From: Cohnella fermenti
GTDB taxonomy: Bacteria > Bacillota > Bacilli > Paenibacillales > Paenibacillaceae
Direction of reading: 5' to 3'
NCBI RefSeq assembly: GCF_004801405.1
Contig: NZ_SSOB01000006.1
Location: forward strand, 171,809 to 235,808
Length of the DNA stretch: 64,000 bases
Part shown: positions 25,167-35,200 of the stretch, piece after piece
How positions within the stretch are numbered: position 1 is the first letter of the stretch
Layout of the letters: each line of letters begins with the position of its first letter
Notes under the pieces: model-generated
Databases searched by the model: none
Told to the model about the DNA's origin: nothing
The model's input: the letters and a program-made list of their open reading frames with translations, nothing else
Made by a program: the position numbers and the translations under genes

Positions 25167-27004
25167 CCCCCTCTCATCGGCCGATACGGCAGCAGCGCGA
25201 CGACCAGCGTCCCCTCGCCTTCGCGGCTGTAGATCCGAAGCCCGTATTTGCCGCCGAATTGCAGCTTGATTCTCGAATCCACGTTTCTCAGGCCGATCCC
25301 TCTTCGGCGATTCGCAAGCGCGGCGGCTTCCTGCTGCGGCTGTGACTTCGATTGCGATTGCGATTGCGATTGCGATTGTGACTGCGGTTGCGGCTGCGGT
25401 TGGGACTGCGGTTGCGGCCGCAGGGACGGACCACCCCGCAGTTCCTCGCGGATCGCCTTCAGCCTGCCCGGCTCGATGCCGACTCCTTCGTCCCGGACGG
25501 CGATGACGAGCCGACGCCCGATCCGGCGAATGCGAACCTCAAGCCGCCAAGCTCCCTCCCGCTTCTGCAAGCCATGTTCAAAAGCATTCTCGACAAGAGG
25601 CTGCAGCGTGAACCGCGGAACGGCCGAATCCTCGCATTCCTCCGCCGCTTCGATCGTTATCGTACATCTTCCGGCGAAGCGCTGCTCCTGGATAAACAAA
25701 TAATTGCGCGTATGGACCAGTTCGCTGCGAAGCGGAACGGTCTCGCCGTCCTGGCTGATGGAGTAGCGCAACAGATCGCCGATCCCTCTCGTGATCCGAT
25801 AGATCTCGGGAGCGCCCTTCGCGAGGGCCATTCCCCCGATCATATGAAGCGTATTGTTCAGGAAGTGCGGGTTGATCTGGGCCTGCAGGGCGAGAAGCTG
25901 CGCATTCTTCACCTCGATCTCCCGCTGGTACTCGTTCTCGATCAGCTCCTTGATCCGCTGCATCATCAGATTATAGCCGTGCTGCAGTTGACCGATCTCG
26001 TCGCGCTTGCCGACGGAGGTCATCTCGAAGTTGCGGATGTGCGTCATTCGCATCGTTCGGGCGAGCTGAACGAGAGGACGGCTGATTCGCAGGGAGAACA
26101 GAATCGCCAGCAGCACGGAGACGGCGGCGAACAGCAGCCCGGTCCACACCCCGGCCTTCCTCGTCTGCCGCGCACTCTCCATGACCTTGGCGATCGGAAT
26201 CGTCTTCACGACCGTCAGTTGCCCGTCCGCCACCCGCTTGATGAAGATATAATCCGTCTTCGTCCGTTCGATGCGAAGCTCGGAATTCGGAAGCGGATGG
26301 CTCAGCAGGCTTGCGATCAGCCCCGCAGAGTCCGTCCCGGTCGAACCGGTCAGCGGCTCGCTCTCGTCGTTCAGCAGCAGAACCGAGCTGTCGTCCTCCG
26401 ACTGAAGGATGTGCCCGACCTCCTCCCACACCTTGCGGTTGATCCGGACGGAGACGCCGCCGAGCAGCTTGCGATCCTCGAACCGGTTGATGCTGTGGTA
26501 GGCGTGGATGCCGCTCGCATCCTGCTTGAAGTACATGTTGATCGGCGCCTCCGCGATCCGTCTCCAAGGCCCGCTGCCGATATCCAGAATCGAAGCGAGC
26601 CCGCTGCTCGCGTAGTTGACCGTAAGAGCCTTCCGATTGGCGTGAAAATAAAGAGTCAAATCGTCGATCTTGCGAGAGTTCGAGTAGAAAACGGACGTCA
26701 GCGTGTCCCGAATGTTCTTCTGTGTGCGGAATTGCTCCCCCCGGTCGGAGCTGTCCGTCTCGATGACGGCGTTCATCAGGGGCTCGTTGATCTGGAGCGT
26801 GTAGAACAGAATATCGATCTGCTCGATGAGCTCCTCCAGGTACTGGTCCGCCCACATCAGCCTCGACTTGTTGGCGTTCAGAACCTCCTTCTCGACGGAG
26901 CTCTGCATGTTGCGGGTGGCGATCCAGGTGACCGTAACGACCGGCAGCGTGGTGAGTACAATCATAAGCAGCATTAATCGAAACCGGATGCCGGTCCGTC
27001 TCAT
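25163..27004 (-). CDS. YesM-type sensor histidine kinase with a Gln/Ser-rich insert in the ATPase domain
   Basis: A 613-residue membrane kinase: first helix at residues 8-28, an extracellular dCache-like sensor at about 30-285, a second helix (TGLLFAAVSVLLAILFSL), HAMP (RISRPLVQLARTMRM) and the His_kinase domain with NPHFLNNTLHMIGG (His near 379). The HATPase follows with VENAFEHGLQ (N box), DEGVGIEPGR (G1) and RRGIGLRNVDSRI (G2). Between G1 and G2, in the ATP lid, sits a tract of about 30 residues made of PQ and SQ repeats (about 535-560), encoded by repeats of GATTGC. The ribosome binding site is GGGTTGAGG. It is coupled to the response regulator by ATGA. The ligand is probably a glycan breakdown product. 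Confidence 0.92.
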   Translation of the reverse strand: MRRTGIRFRLMLLMIVLTTLPVVTVTWIATRNMQSSVEKEVLNANKSRLMWADQYLEELIEQIDILFYTLQINEPLMNAVIETDSSDRGEQFRTQKNIRDTLTSVFYSNSRKIDDLTLYFHANRKALTVNYASSGLASILDIGSGPWRRIAEAPINMYFKQDASGIHAYHSINRFEDRKLLGGVSVRINRKVWEEVGHILQSEDDSSVLLLNDESEPLTGSTGTDSAGLIASLLSHPLPNSELRIERTKTDYIFIKRVADGQLTVVKTIPIAKVMESARQTRKAGVWTGLLFAAVSVLLAILFSLRISRPLVQLARTMRMTHIRNFEMTSVGKRDEIGQLQHGYNLMMQRIKELIENEYQREIEVKNAQLLALQAQINPHFLNNTLHMIGGMALAKGAPEIYRITRGIGDLLRYSISQDGETVPLRSELVHTRNYLFIQEQRFAGRCTITIEAAEECEDSAVPRFTLQPLVENAFEHGLQKREGAWRLEVRIRRIGRRLVIAVRDEGVGIEPGRLKAIREELRGGPSLRPQPQSQPQPQPQSQSQSQSQSQSKSQPQQEAAALANRRRGIGLRNVDSRIKLQFGGKYGLRIYSREGEGTLVVALLPYRPMRGG

Positions 27005-27080
27005 GGCCTCAACCCTTCTTCAGCGTGATTTTGCCCCTATTGTCGGTCATGGGAGCGCTCTCGTCAATGGGGAGTTCGAG

Positions 27081-27120
27081 CGCGGAAGAGCAGCCCCCCG
27101 CGCGGAAGAGCAGCCCCCCG
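27081..27120. repeat. Perfect 20-bp tandem duplication with a hairpin
   Basis: CGCGGAAGAGCAGCCCCCCG is present twice back to back. The second copy's GAGCAGCC pairs with GGCTGCTC at 27127-27134 to form an 8-bp stem between the secreted GH5 gene (stop at 27143) and the kinase start. It may weaken read-through into the kinase gene; there is no long T-tract. Confidence 0.6.
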
Positions 27121-27142
27121 CCCGGCAGGCTGCTCCCGTCCG

Positions 27143-30007
27143 TTATTCGTACACCTTCAGGTCGGCGATCGACCACCAGCTTCCGGAGCTTCCCGTGAGC
27201 TGGAACCTCAGGTACCTCGCCTCCACGATCGGGAAGTTGACCGTCGTCACCTGGCCGGTCCCGAACGCGCTGGCGATCGTCGTCCAATTCGCCCCGTCGG
27301 CCGACACCTGAACAAGGAAGCTGCGCGGATAGTCGGTCGGACTCGCGGTGCCGGAATCCATCACGATATGGTTAAACCATTGCGAGGAGCCGAGATCGAC
27401 CCGGTACCATTGTCCGCTCGCCTGCGCCGCCCCGCCGCTCCATCTCGTGCTCAGGCTGCTGTCCAGGGCGTTCGCCGCCGAGCCCCCCGGTTCCGTCGAG
27501 GACGCGGTTGCCGTCCAGCCGGTCCGGCTGCGCTCAAGCTCCCCGTACACATTGAGTTCGGCAATGGACCACCAGCTCGCGGCGGTTCCCGTCTGCACGA
27601 TCTTCAAGTACCGGGCGACTTGAACCGGGAAGTCGACGACGAGCCCGGCGCTGGTGCCGGAACCGGAGGCGACCGCCGTCCAGGTGCTCGCGTCGTTCGA
27701 GACTTGGATCTGGTAGCCTCTCGGATAATCCGAGGTCGACGTTCCGAGATCAAGCGAGAGACGGTTAAACGTCCGACTCGAGCCCATGTCGACCTGGTAA
27801 TACTGCCCGTTCGCCTGGGCGGCGCCGCTGCTCCAGCGGGTGGCGGCATTGCCGTCCAACGCCCCGGATGCGGAGCCGCCCGACTCCGTCGAAGACGCGG
27901 TTGCCGTCCAGCCGCTGCGCGACACCGGCTGTTCGTTGAACACGTGGAATTCCGCAATATTCCACCAATAGACGGTGCTGCTGCCGGTCTGGGTCACTCG
28001 GATGTACTGCGCGAATTGAGTGGCGAGCGGAATGACCATTTTGTGCCCGAAGCCCGCTCCCGTTGCAACCGTCGTCCAGGAGGAACCGTCATTGGACACT
28101 TGAACCTGGTAGCCGACCGGATAATCGCCCGTGTTGGTCGCATCCGTCTCCAGCGAGATCTGGTCGAAAACCTTCTTCGAGCCCATGTTCACCTGGAACC
28201 ATTGTCCGCTCGCCTGCGGAGCTCCCGTGCTCCAACGGGTCGACGAGTTCCAGTCGATCGCATTCGAGGCGGGCGTTCCCGAGCCGCTTGCGGAAGCCGT
28301 CGCCGTCCAACCCGTCTGGTCGATCGGAACGGTCGCCATCCACGGGCTGCTGCCCGTATGCTTCTTCACCGCGTTAATCAGGTTCGTATTCGCGAGGAAG
28401 TTGCCCGTGCCGAATTGACTCCACTTGGAAGCGATTGTCGCCGAGCTGTCATTGTTCACGTCCGGCACCGGATTCGTGTTCGTGTTGTAGAAGCCCCAAT
28501 TCGCTCCGCCGGATTCCGACACCGTGCCCGTCACCTTGTACGTCCAGTTCGTCCAGGACGCATTCAGCGCGTTCAGGCCGGACACCCACTTTTGCCAGAG
28601 GTCGTAGAAAAAGTACAGCGAATATTCCCCGGCGAATACCGGAACGTTCCACTGCTGCTGGTATTGCGCCAACGTGGCGAGCGCATTGTCGATCAGCGTG
28701 TTCTGCGCGTCCCAATCCTTCGCGTTCGGCATGTCGTACGGGTGAATCTCGTAGACGACGTTCGTCCATCCGTACGTGGACGGAGACGCGATCTTGTCGA
28801 ACCCGAAGAACGCGCCGATGAAGATCGCATGATCCGGGTCGATTGCCCGGACCGCGTCGTAGAGCCGGTCGTACACCGCGCTCTTCGTCGCCACTTCCGC
28901 CGTCGTCTCGCTGTAGCTGAGCAGCGGCTCATTGATGAGGTCGTAACCCGCAATCGCCGGGTTGCCCTTGTAGCGATCCGCGATCCCTTCCCAGATGTCG
29001 ACCGTCAGGTCCTGGTTCGCCGTGTCCGTCCAGAACCCGTTCGGATTCGGTCCCGCCTGCCCGCAGCTTGCCCATGGACATCCTCCTCCCGGCATCACGT
29101 GAAGATCGAGCAGCACGTATATATTCCGCGCGGAAGCTTGGCTGACGACCCAGTCCAGTTGGGTGAAGGCCCCCGACTTCCAGGTTCCGTCCGCATTCAC
29201 AAGCTCCTGCCAACTGATCGGAACCCGGATGACGTTCATTCCCATATTCTGAATGTTGTCGAGGTCCGCCGCTGTGATCCACGTGTTCTGGTAGCCGTCC
29301 AGCAGCGTGTCCGCCGCCGACACCCCGAAGCGGTTGTACAGCGCCGTTCTCATGCTGTAGTCGTCCGCCTGGTACACGTTCAGCTCGGCAATCGACCACC
29401 AGTTCGAGCTTGTCCCCGTCTGGATGAGCAGGATGTAGCGCGCGGTGTACACCTGGTCGAGCGTCAGATACCGGAGCTGCGAATTGCCGCTGTCCTTGAT
29501 CACGCTGACCGTCGTCCAACTGGTGCCGTTCGTCGACACCTGAATGAGCAGGCCGGCCGGCGAGTCGCCGGTGAACGAAGTCGCGTCGATGGACAAGTGG
29601 TCGAACGTGCGCTGGCTTCCCATATCAAGCTGGAACCAGTTGCCGCTCGCCGTCTGCGCGGTGCCGTCCGTCCACCTCGTCGCCGGGTTGCCGTCGAACG
29701 CATTCGCATAGCCGCTGCTTCCCGAGCCGATCGCACTCCAGCCGCTTCGGCTGAGCGCGCCTTCGCCCAGCGGCGACATCCACTGCTCAAGCGTCAGCCA
29801 GCCGCCCAGGTTCGTCCCGCGCAGATTAACGATTGAGCCCGCCCCCGAATTGTTCCGCAGGACGGTTCCGCTCGCCTTGAGGAAGTCCCCCGTCCCTAGC
29901 GCGGCGCTTGCCGACCTCGGCTGACCGCCGATGCCGGCGAGCAGCCCGAGCAGCAGAGCCAAGACCAAACCTAACGCCGTCCCCCTTCTTCCCAGTTGAA
30001 CTCTCAT
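27143..30007 (-). CDS. Secreted GH5-family glycoside hydrolase with four F5/8 type C (discoidin) domains
   Basis: A 954-residue exported enzyme. A signal peptide covers about residues 1-35 (LGLVLALLLGLLAG, then SASA). The GH5 barrel starts with VNLRGTNLGGWLTLEQWMSP near 55-75 and is interrupted by a complete discoidin domain (about 78-205, SRSGWSAIGSGSSGYANAFD to WWSIAELNVY). It resumes with MRTALYNRFGVS and carries the acid/base GYDLINEPLLSY (Glu near 358), YEIHPYDMP and the nucleophile FAGEYSLYF (Glu near 459). Three further discoidin domains fill about 560-690, 695-820 and 825-954, each with WTATAS and DGNAATRWS-like motifs. The ATG at 30007 was chosen for its GGGAGG site and signal peptide. 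It probably attacks a beta-glucan outside the cell while bound to polysaccharide. A cre-like site lies at the promoter. Confidence 0.88.
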   Translation of the reverse strand: MRVQLGRRGTALGLVLALLLGLLAGIGGQPRSASAALGTGDFLKASGTVLRNNSGAGSIVNLRGTNLGGWLTLEQWMSPLGEGALSRSGWSAIGSGSSGYANAFDGNPATRWTDGTAQTASGNWFQLDMGSQRTFDHLSIDATSFTGDSPAGLLIQVSTNGTSWTTVSVIKDSGNSQLRYLTLDQVYTARYILLIQTGTSSNWWSIAELNVYQADDYSMRTALYNRFGVSAADTLLDGYQNTWITAADLDNIQNMGMNVIRVPISWQELVNADGTWKSGAFTQLDWVVSQASARNIYVLLDLHVMPGGGCPWASCGQAGPNPNGFWTDTANQDLTVDIWEGIADRYKGNPAIAGYDLINEPLLSYSETTAEVATKSAVYDRLYDAVRAIDPDHAIFIGAFFGFDKIASPSTYGWTNVVYEIHPYDMPNAKDWDAQNTLIDNALATLAQYQQQWNVPVFAGEYSLYFFYDLWQKWVSGLNALNASWTNWTYKVTGTVSESGGANWGFYNTNTNPVPDVNNDSSATIASKWSQFGTGNFLANTNLINAVKKHTGSSPWMATVPIDQTGWTATASASGSGTPASNAIDWNSSTRWSTGAPQASGQWFQVNMGSKKVFDQISLETDATNTGDYPVGYQVQVSNDGSSWTTVATGAGFGHKMVIPLATQFAQYIRVTQTGSSTVYWWNIAEFHVFNEQPVSRSGWTATASSTESGGSASGALDGNAATRWSSGAAQANGQYYQVDMGSSRTFNRLSLDLGTSTSDYPRGYQIQVSNDASTWTAVASGSGTSAGLVVDFPVQVARYLKIVQTGTAASWWSIAELNVYGELERSRTGWTATASSTEPGGSAANALDSSLSTRWSGGAAQASGQWYRVDLGSSQWFNHIVMDSGTASPTDYPRSFLVQVSADGANWTTIASAFGTGQVTTVNFPIVEARYLRFQLTGSSGSWWSIADLKVYE

Positions 30008-30049
30008 CACGATTCCTCCCTTTTGGCAGATGAGATAAGCGCCCACCTG

Positions 30050-30066
30050 GAATGGTAAGCGCTTTC
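30050..30066 (-). promoter_or_regulatory. Catabolite-responsive-element-like site at the secreted GH5 promoter
   Basis: The minus strand reads AAGGAAAGCGCTTACCA, close to the cre consensus WTGNAANCGNWNNCW with two mismatches. A -10-like TATAGT lies about 15 bp upstream on the same strand. A cre site just downstream of the -10 would allow CcpA repression. Confidence 0.5.
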
Positions 30067-30133
30067 CTTTAGCTTTACTATAAAGACTCGCCCCGCGAAT
30101 ATCGTTCGACTGGATTAGCATCGGCTCTTGCAA

Positions 30134-30528
30134 AATATTGATCCGGCGGCCGGACGGGATTTGATAAGAGCGAGCTGCGGGCGAGGGTTGGGTATGAGGG
30201 GGCTATGGCGAGGGTTCTACATCAGAAACATGCGGGAACCGCTCAACGTTGGTGAGATAGGGAGCGGGAGATAGGTGGTCAAAGTGAGACAGGAGGTCGC
30301 GGGTGCGTCTCGAACGCAAGCGGGCGCCATCGCGTCTGCACGTTTGCGGAGCGTCATCTCCACGTTGATTAAACAAACACTCCCGATCTCTCCTCGTTAG
30401 CCGACGCTTTTCGCGGCACTGACTCCTCCGTCAGATCTTACATCGCCAAGTACAGGAAGAAGATCGCCCCCCCAATCGGCCGGGAAGGCCATAAGGGATG
30501 GGCGATCCTCTAAATAATCCAGAAGCTC
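30134..30528 (-). terminator. Intergenic region with the terminator of the second glycan cluster
   Basis: A composite hairpin at 30462-30507 (outer stem GATCGCCC/GGGCGATC, inner GGCC/GGCC) follows the stop of the GH127-like gene at 30529 by about 20 bp. It is followed by TTCTTCC on the minus strand, a weak T-rich tail. The stretch 30134-30461 holds no recognisable gene. Confidence 0.55.
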
Positions 30529-32199
30529 TTAGAACAATACCTGCTTTCTGTTTCGGACTGCTTCCTCCTGCGGCTTATCGATCAAATTATTGATCGGCGT
30601 TAACTTCGTGCCTGTCGCTGCCATTGTGTATGCGCCTCCGCCGAGCGCCACAATGCCCGCGTCCCGCTCAAGCGCAAGCGGCGACTCGACATTGTCGATC
30701 CCTAACACTAGAACGCCGTGCCTGTATGAGACAGCATCATGCACACTGTGGCCGCCGGCGCCGGACGCATATTCCTGACGAAGGACAATGCCGAAGGTTA
30801 ACTCGATGGCACACCCGGCTTCCAGTTTGGCGGTCAGGGTTACGAATCCGTCTCGCACCACGACACTTCTTGCTTCTCCATCGACCCTCAACCCGATCGA
30901 CGAAGCCTCCGTCCACGGCGGCACGAACAGCCTTAGGATGACTGGCTTGGCAATCGTCGATTCGATAACCTCGAGACGTACAAGCCCTTCATACGGGTAC
31001 TCGGTATACTGTTTAATAACGAGTTGCCCGTCTTCCATACTGAACCTCCCCCGGGTTTCAGTATAGAAAGGCACGGTTATCTGATCTTCATGCACCAGAT
31101 AGCTATATTCGACCGCGCGAGCCAGACCTTCTCCTCCCCGCATCGTGCAGCACCAGAACGCTTCGAACAGTTCTGGCGATTTCGGTGCAAGCATGGTTTC
31201 GCCGTTAGCCCCCGTACAAACATCGCAGCCGAATCCGCCATTGGGACGCTGTCCGTATCCCAGACCGTTATAATAAATATGATGGGCCGTATTGAGATAC
31301 TCCGCCTTGCCGGTATGTTTCCAGAGCGAGAAGGCGACGATGAAGGAGTCGACGACCGCACAGCTTTCCGTCCATTCCGGTCGGCCAAACCAGTTGTAAT
31401 TGGCATAAGTGGCGGTCATGCCCGCATTCATATATAGCGCAAACACCTCCTCTGCCCTGCGAAGAAGCGATTGCTCGCGGGTCGTCTCGTAATGGCGCAG
31501 CACGCCTCTTAAGGCCGACAAGGTCGCATGCGTCTGGAAGGATAAGCCTGCCAAATCGATGGTTTTAAATTTGGCGATCATTTCATCGATCAACTCGCCC
31601 AATTCCGGTCGCGGGACGATTTGATACGCTTGCGTAGCGCCATCCAGCATGATAAAGGCGCAGCCGATGTCGGTAGACAGCCTCCATGCGCCGACCCGCT
31701 CTTGCTGCAGTTCACCGATTGCGTCCCCGGCGAATACACGCTGCTCCGGCAATACCGGGTATTCCCTGTAGTGGCCGCTTGCAGGCAGCAGCAGATGCCG
31801 GGTGATTTGCTCGACGATCGACAGGGAGAGATCATCCCTTTTCCATCTGTAATGCTCGACCATGGCCCGGAGAAACCAACTGTTGCCCGACAATTGCTGC
31901 TCGTCAACCGTCCCCGCTTCATGGCAAGGACCGAAGTATCCATGCTCATTAAGGTAATTCGGCAGACGTTTCATAATCTCCGTCAGATGCTTCGGCTCCC
32001 GCTGCGTAGCCTGTGCCAGCAGCACTAGCGCCAATATCGTCCTTCCCTCCCAATCGCCCGGCCACTCGTAATCGGGCGCTTTAAAGACCGTATCGGGTTC
32101 GTACGGTTCCGTCTCCAGGCGATCAAAGCTCAACGATGCCCGTCTGCGCAACTCGCCAGCCGTCTTAAGATCATGCCATGGGATCGTTTCGCTGACCAT
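30529..32199 (-). CDS. GH127-like glycosidase (beta-L-arabinofuranosidase superfamily)
   Basis: A 556-residue cytoplasmic protein with an (alpha/alpha) barrel and a C-terminal beta domain. The key signature is a glutamate and cysteines in GH127 arrangement: WTESCAVVDS, CDVCTG, and the adjacent pair in FWCCTMRGGEGLARAV about 70 residues after the first Cys. In characterised GH127 enzymes a Glu and three Cys bind zinc and one Cys of the CC pair is the nucleophile. SFQTHATLSALRGVLRHYE is also typical. The ATG at 32199 (or TTG at 32202) follows AGGAGG. It is the last gene of the cluster, before a terminator. It may remove L-arabinofuranose, but related GH127-like proteins vary, so the substrate is open. 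Confidence 0.75.
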   Translation of the reverse strand: MVSETIPWHDLKTAGELRRRASLSFDRLETEPYEPDTVFKAPDYEWPGDWEGRTILALVLLAQATQREPKHLTEIMKRLPNYLNEHGYFGPCHEAGTVDEQQLSGNSWFLRAMVEHYRWKRDDLSLSIVEQITRHLLLPASGHYREYPVLPEQRVFAGDAIGELQQERVGAWRLSTDIGCAFIMLDGATQAYQIVPRPELGELIDEMIAKFKTIDLAGLSFQTHATLSALRGVLRHYETTREQSLLRRAEEVFALYMNAGMTATYANYNWFGRPEWTESCAVVDSFIVAFSLWKHTGKAEYLNTAHHIYYNGLGYGQRPNGGFGCDVCTGANGETMLAPKSPELFEAFWCCTMRGGEGLARAVEYSYLVHEDQITVPFYTETRGRFSMEDGQLVIKQYTEYPYEGLVRLEVIESTIAKPVILRLFVPPWTEASSIGLRVDGEARSVVVRDGFVTLTAKLEAGCAIELTFGIVLRQEYASGAGGHSVHDAVSYRHGVLVLGIDNVESPLALERDAGIVALGGGAYTMAATGTKLTPINNLIDKPQEEAVRNRKQVLF

Positions 32200-32224
32200 C
32201 AAGCCCCAGCCTCCTTCTCTTGCT

Positions 32225-35200
32225 CTATTCCGTATACTGGATCTGCGGGATCCACGTCGTACTGTCGCTCGTGATGGTGTTATATCGATTTACGTAAAAT
32301 TTCAATTCGTCGCCTTGACGCACATACAGCAGAACGTTCATATTAAGCCCGGTCGTATCGTTCCTGGCAATGAACTGCCATCCTCCCGCGCTAGGCCAGA
32401 TAGTCTCGTTATTTCGGAGAATACGAACCTGCACGCCGTCCCCGCCCGCGGCACTCTTCCTGACATTCCCCGCGGCGGTGATCTCAACCATGCCGTCCCT
32501 CGGCGCTTTGAATACCCTTACCGCGTCCTGGCCGGCATCCGGGTGCTGCCATTGATTCGTGATCAGGCTGTAAGTCGCGCTGCCATTCCACCGTCCATTG
32601 GCGTTGTCCCAGGTCATATTGCTTAGAATCCCTCCCGCTTCTTCCTCATAGAACCAGTTCTTGGTCCCCTGAGTGGATGAGAAGTCGGTGTCGCCATTGT
32701 AAGTATCTACAAAAGCGATCTGGGGCGCCCAATACGTCGTATCGGAATTGCTGTTTCCGTTATTGTTGACGACAAAGCTGAATTGGTCGCCCTCATTGAC
32801 CGAAGTAACCCCCTGGAAGGCAACGCCGGTAATATCCGTGATGGTCTCATATCCGCTTGAAGGCCACCATGGCGATCCGTTTTTTAGAATCTTGACCTTG
32901 ATTCCATTGCCGCCGCTATAGCGAAGCCGTACGACACCGGTCACTTTGACCGTTCCGGCTTGCGGAACCGTATAGATGCGCACGGCCTCGCGGTTATCGT
33001 CCGGGTGCATCCAGCCGCTGCCGATCAGGCTGTAGTCCGATGTGCCTTGCCATCTGCCGCCGACCCAGGTCATCGGATTTACCGTCATCGTGCCGCCGTT
33101 CCACAGCCATTCCTGGTAATTCCAATTGTTGACGCTTTGCGTATTCGTGAAGCCTGATGTCGCCTTGAACTTCTTAATGCCGGGCTCATTCATCGTCGCG
33201 GCGACAGCATACGGCTGCAGCTCCGCTACTTGCATGGCATAGCTGGCACCATCGGCCCCCAGACGGGTCGCATGCATCCGAATATACCTGGCCAGTACGG
33301 GCGCATTAAACATGAAGGACTGCGTCGCGGAGCCCGGATTGACGTAATTGCTGTAATTGGCGCTCGGCACGTCGAACCATTCGATGCCGTCCAGGCTGGA
33401 TTGGAACTTGAAGTCGATCGGGAATCCGCTGCCGCCGCTTCTCGGCGTGACCTGAACCTGCTTCACCGCGGTATTGGCGCCCATATCGACAAATATGGAT
33501 TCCGTATGCCCGGCATCCGCATATGCGGCGCTGGACCAATATGTGGCCGCGTTGCCGTCGATGGCTTTGGCGGATGTTTGCGTCCCGCTGACCGTCGAAG
33601 CGCCGCTGCCGCTGCGGGACGTCGAAGTCCCTGTTCCCATATCGTCGGAAATCGTGACCGTACGTGCCCCGGCGGCCGTAATGTTATAGGTCACCAATCC
33701 ATTCGCATCGGCTGTGCGCGAATAACTCGTTCCATTGTCATTGATGGTATAGGCATAACCGGGCTTCATATTGTTCCACATAAATCTGACGGTTTCCGCA
33801 CCGTCATTTAGCATGATCGTTCTGCTTAATTGTCCGTCGTAGCGAATGCGGTATTGATGGCCCCGCATATTGTAGTTGATCTCCGTCCCGAAGAGAGAGG
33901 AATCCAGGACAGGATTCACCTCCAAAGCGTCGTACTTCGGCTTGATCCCCAGAATGTCCGTAATCAGCGTGGCGCCTGCTTCCATATTGACGTCCATCTT
34001 CGTGTACATACCGAATATGCCTGTCATTTGCCAGGTGAATACGTCCTGCGCCCAATAGGGATCTCCGGGCTGATAGTAGACATCGATAATATTTTTAATA
34101 TATTTGAGCGGAAGCGCGCTCCCCGCTCTTGCATAGGCCCCGACCATTTCTCCTGTCGTCTGGGGAAATACGTCTCCGTTCTCCCAATCCGGGAACGAAG
34201 CGGTAAAGGTCGGATTGACCTCCGTGCCGTCCATCGGATAAAGATTGAGCGGGTAAGCCTTTGCCTGATTCCGGACCATCCAGTCATCCAGACCCTGATA
34301 GGTGTCGAAGCCCCCGTACAGAATGGACTGCATGCGCTCCTTGTTCGCGACGCCGTACTTGATGGCCGCCGAATCCACATGCACGTACTTCACATCGGCC
34401 TTCATCGTGCCGTTCATATTCCGCCAACCGATAAAGCCTTGATTCGTATTGGACCATAGTCCGCCATAGATCAGGTCCTTATTGTACGCTTCCTTCAGCT
34501 TGCCGGCTTTGTCCCTGTAATACTGCGCCTTGGCCGAATCCCCGATAGCCTTCTCTTCTATGTCGGCCCATTGCGTCAACGCGCCGTACATCAACGCATT
34601 GATATAAGCGTCTTCTCCGCCCAAATAAACTTGATCGAGATAGGCCTGCGCGCTTAATCCCGTGTTGGTCGCGAGCGTCGCTTCGACGAGTCCGTTCCCG
34701 TTCGAGTCCTTGGATAGACGGAAGTCCAGCGCTTTGCGGATTCCCGTCTTGACCGTATTCGCCCAAGCCGCATCTCCGGTTGCGTTAATATAGGCTGCTG
34801 CGGCCAGCGGAATCGCCTCGTCCGCCTCCGAATCTTCCGGGAACTCATACACCTGCCCGCCCGCTACGCCTCTGATATGTCCGTAGGAATCTTGCACGGC
34901 AATAGCCATCTCCGTGTTTTTCCTTAGCGCCTCGAGCGCAATCCTGTTGCTGGCGGAGGTCTGCATGGCCAGCATGGCGTCAATGCCCCACTGAATCTCC
35001 ATCAACCCGGAATATTCGGGCCGCAGCGCGTTCCAAGCGCCGCCGACCCCTAACAAATCAACGATGGAGTCCCGTCCGAATTCCGTTATGAACCGCGCGA
35101 ACTTCTCTTCATTGATGCCGGAAGCGGCTGGGAAGCTTCCGATATCGTAATAATCGTCCAGACTTAATTGGGCGCTTATCGTATAGGTGATAGAGTCGGA

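Noticed and set aside
25388..26977. A 529-codon plus-strand frame antisense to the YesM kinase
   Set aside because: Composition artefact; the minus strand encodes a complete kinase.
27368..29836. An 822-codon plus-strand frame antisense to the secreted GH5 gene
   Set aside because: Arg-rich composition without any motif; it mirrors the codon bias of the real gene.
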